Positions 62,387 to 64,000 of a stretch of 64,000 nucleotides of DNA are shown here, one piece after another. The position numbers were made by a program, and so were the translations under genes. A model generated the notes under the pieces. It did no database searches. It had not been told where the DNA came from and was given only the letters and a program-made list of their open reading frames with translations. Every line of letters starts with the position of its first letter. Position 1 is the first letter of the stretch. Source of the stretch: Neckera pumila (Eukaryota > Streptophyta > Bryopsida > Hypnales > Neckeraceae); assembly GCA_963969595.1 (NCBI GenBank), contig OZ018412.1, positions 12,960,501 to 13,024,500 of the forward strand, written 5' to 3'.

Positions 62387-62812
62387 TTAACCCCTAAAGG
62401 ACCAAGTTGCATTTTTTGGCAACATAGCAATTTTGGGCAGCTCACTACGAATGGAGTTTTTATTTTTTTCTTTGAAAATTTACACAACATATGTCCAAGG
62501 AGTAGCTTTAAGGTCCAACAATTTTCATAACTTTTGACTACATAGTTAAAAAGTTATTGCATGATATGTAGTTTTCATTGGTAGGCGGGCAGCCCGGGCA
62601 GCTCAAAAAACTTCCTTTAAAATTGATTTATTTTTAAAATCAAAAATTTGAAATTGGTTCTTTAGATTTATACAGAAGTGTGAAGCTCTGAATCATTCAA
62701 TTTGGATCTATGAGTCAAAAGTTATGAGGAGTTTTAGTTTGTGGATAGGTATGGTTTTGAAAGACTCTATACCTACCCACAAACTAAAACTCCTCATAAC
62801 TTTTGACTCATA
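62387..62812 (+). mobile_element. TTAA-type element, truncated copy F ending in a foldback
   Basis: It starts TTAA-CCCCTAAAGGACCAAGTTGC and matches the inverted right half of copy C (CAACATAGCAATTTTGGGCA, then AAAAGTTATTGCATGATATG). At 62710 the family motif GAGTCAAAAGTTATGAGGAG begins a 43-bp arm that is repeated in inverse at 62770-62812 with one mismatch and a 16-17 bp loop. The remaining half of the element is missing. Confidence 0.65.
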
Positions 62813-63771
62813 ATATAGATGACAAAGTATACATGCATTGTCCAATACATGTACATGATCTAAACCACTTACAAGTGAAAAAAACAACTTGTACACCATC
62901 CATACAATACAACTTCTAAGTGTTTGTACATTAGCAATTCATTCTAGGACCATTAGATTTAGCCTTGAATTCTAAATTGTTTTGGTTGACGCACAATGAC
63001 CATGGAATTTTGTGGTTGTTTCTACTTGCCTTCGTCCTTCGTCCATGGCCAAAAGATTAGGTATGTATTGTGGAACAAATATAAACAACACCCTCAATCC
63101 AAAATCAACAAAAAATGTTGAGCTAAAAGAGGATCACAAGAATGGAAATAAAATCAATAAAGGATAATATTTGCCAAATGTGCTACTTACCGTAGGTGCC
63201 ATGTCCTTTACAAACAAATGAGCACTGCAATTAAGCAACTGGTATCCATTAAAGTTGTAGAGTCTATAGATGTCCATAACTGTCTTTACGCTATTGTGAT
63301 GTGGGTCGCATATTAGCTAAAATTAGGCATTTGTATTTTTATATTAGTTATATAGTTGAGGATTAGTAATCCAAAAGTTGATTGGCAGTTATTTTCAGGT
63401 TAGCTATTACTTTAGCTTGCAAGGCCACAAGACGTACCTAACCTTGTGGCTACAATACATACCTTATGAAGGATTTTTTTTAAATGATTCTTTTCGTATG
63501 CTCAGTGAAAGATAAGAAAGTTGAAAGTGTGCATGTAAAACTCATAGTTATAACTTAGAGCTTGTAAAGAAACAATAGGTCAATTTGAAAAGGATTCAAG
63601 TGCTATTGTATTTTGGAGGAGGCAATAGGCAAACTTGAGAGGGATTCAAGATCTATTGTATCTATTCAAGAATGAGGAAATATATTTTGATATGGAATTA
63701 AAAAAATTTGAAGGCTAATTTTATTTATTAAAAAATATACAAACATGAATTTTTTTTTTTTTGAAATAGGG
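62813..63771. other. AT-rich gene-free gap
   Basis: I see nothing supportable; 63580-63665 holds a loosely repeated GGATTCAAGxxCTATTGTAT motif. Confidence 0.5.
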
Positions 63772-64000
63772 TTAAACACAGGGCCTTTCATTGTGGTTTT
63801 TGGGCAGGTACCTACAGACTGAAATTTTCTCTTGATTTTTTGAAACTTTTTTTGGAGGTAGAAAAGCTGATTAGCTTTGTGGGGGTACAATTTTTTTCAC
63901 AATCGGTGCCCCGGGAAAAGTTATGACCAAATTAGCTCAAAATAGGGGACGGCGGGCAGCCCGGGCAACAAAAAAGAAATGGACAAAATTTTGAATTTTT
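63772..64000 (+). mobile_element. TTAA-type element, partial copy G cut by the window edge
   Basis: It starts TTAA-ACACAGGGCCTTTCATTG and continues GGGCAGGTACCTACAGACTG, AAAAGCTGATTAGCTTTGTG, AAAGTTATGACCAAATTAGC. This matches the reverse complement of the right half of copy E (23.3-23.9 kb). The 74-codon minus ORF over it is a shadow. Confidence 0.6.

Overview
The window looks like nuclear DNA from a green plant (streptophyte). It is AT-rich and repeat-rich, with genes in many short exons bounded by GT-AG introns. One gene encodes an ABC1-type kinase with a plastid-targeting-like N-terminus, and miniature CACTA, Stowaway and hAT elements are present. I cannot name the species. Nothing points to bacteria, organelle DNA or a virus.

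Three genes can be reconstructed. (1) 5916-13235 (+): a 14-exon gene for a TTC38-type tetratricopeptide protein of about 512 aa; all splice phases join, and one intron uses a GC donor. (2) 19575-20829 (-): a two-exon gene for a 236-aa protein with a PARP-like ADP-ribosyltransferase fold, whose third catalytic position appears to be Asp rather than Glu. (3) 26306-33521 (+): a 17-exon gene for a 756-aa ABC1K (UbiB/ADCK-type) kinase with KxGQ, Ala-rich loop, catalytic Lys, HADPHPGN and DFG motifs. A fourth, weaker two-exon model lies at 47500-48095 (-). These genes do not form an operon or an obvious pathway.

The space between genes is mostly repeats. The clearest theme is a set of non-coding elements that begin TTAA-CCCCTAAAGGACC and end with the inverse, GGTCCTTTAGGGG-TTAA. 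Full copies of about 935-940 bp lie at 3372-4308, 15636-16575 and 55169-56103, with divergent or partial relatives at 17440-19188, 22980-23920, 62387-62812 and 63772-64000. Two smaller TTAA-bounded elements sit inside introns 5 and 12 of the TTC38-like gene, and another (48139-48760) abuts the weak gene model. TTAA plus CCC termini is the piggyBac hallmark, but no transposase is present, so the assignment is inference.

Other repeats include a family carrying a hypervariable (AAAC)n tract (about 156 uninterrupted units at 18250-18874, only a few units in a sister copy), three CACTA-ended mini-elements, one Stowaway element, a family with AAAATGGCGGTA inverted ends, and a 45-bp minisatellite whose unit can fold. 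The stretch 36.4-48.1 kb is GC-richer, low-copy and carries decayed internal duplications; it may hold a degenerate gene that I could not resolve.
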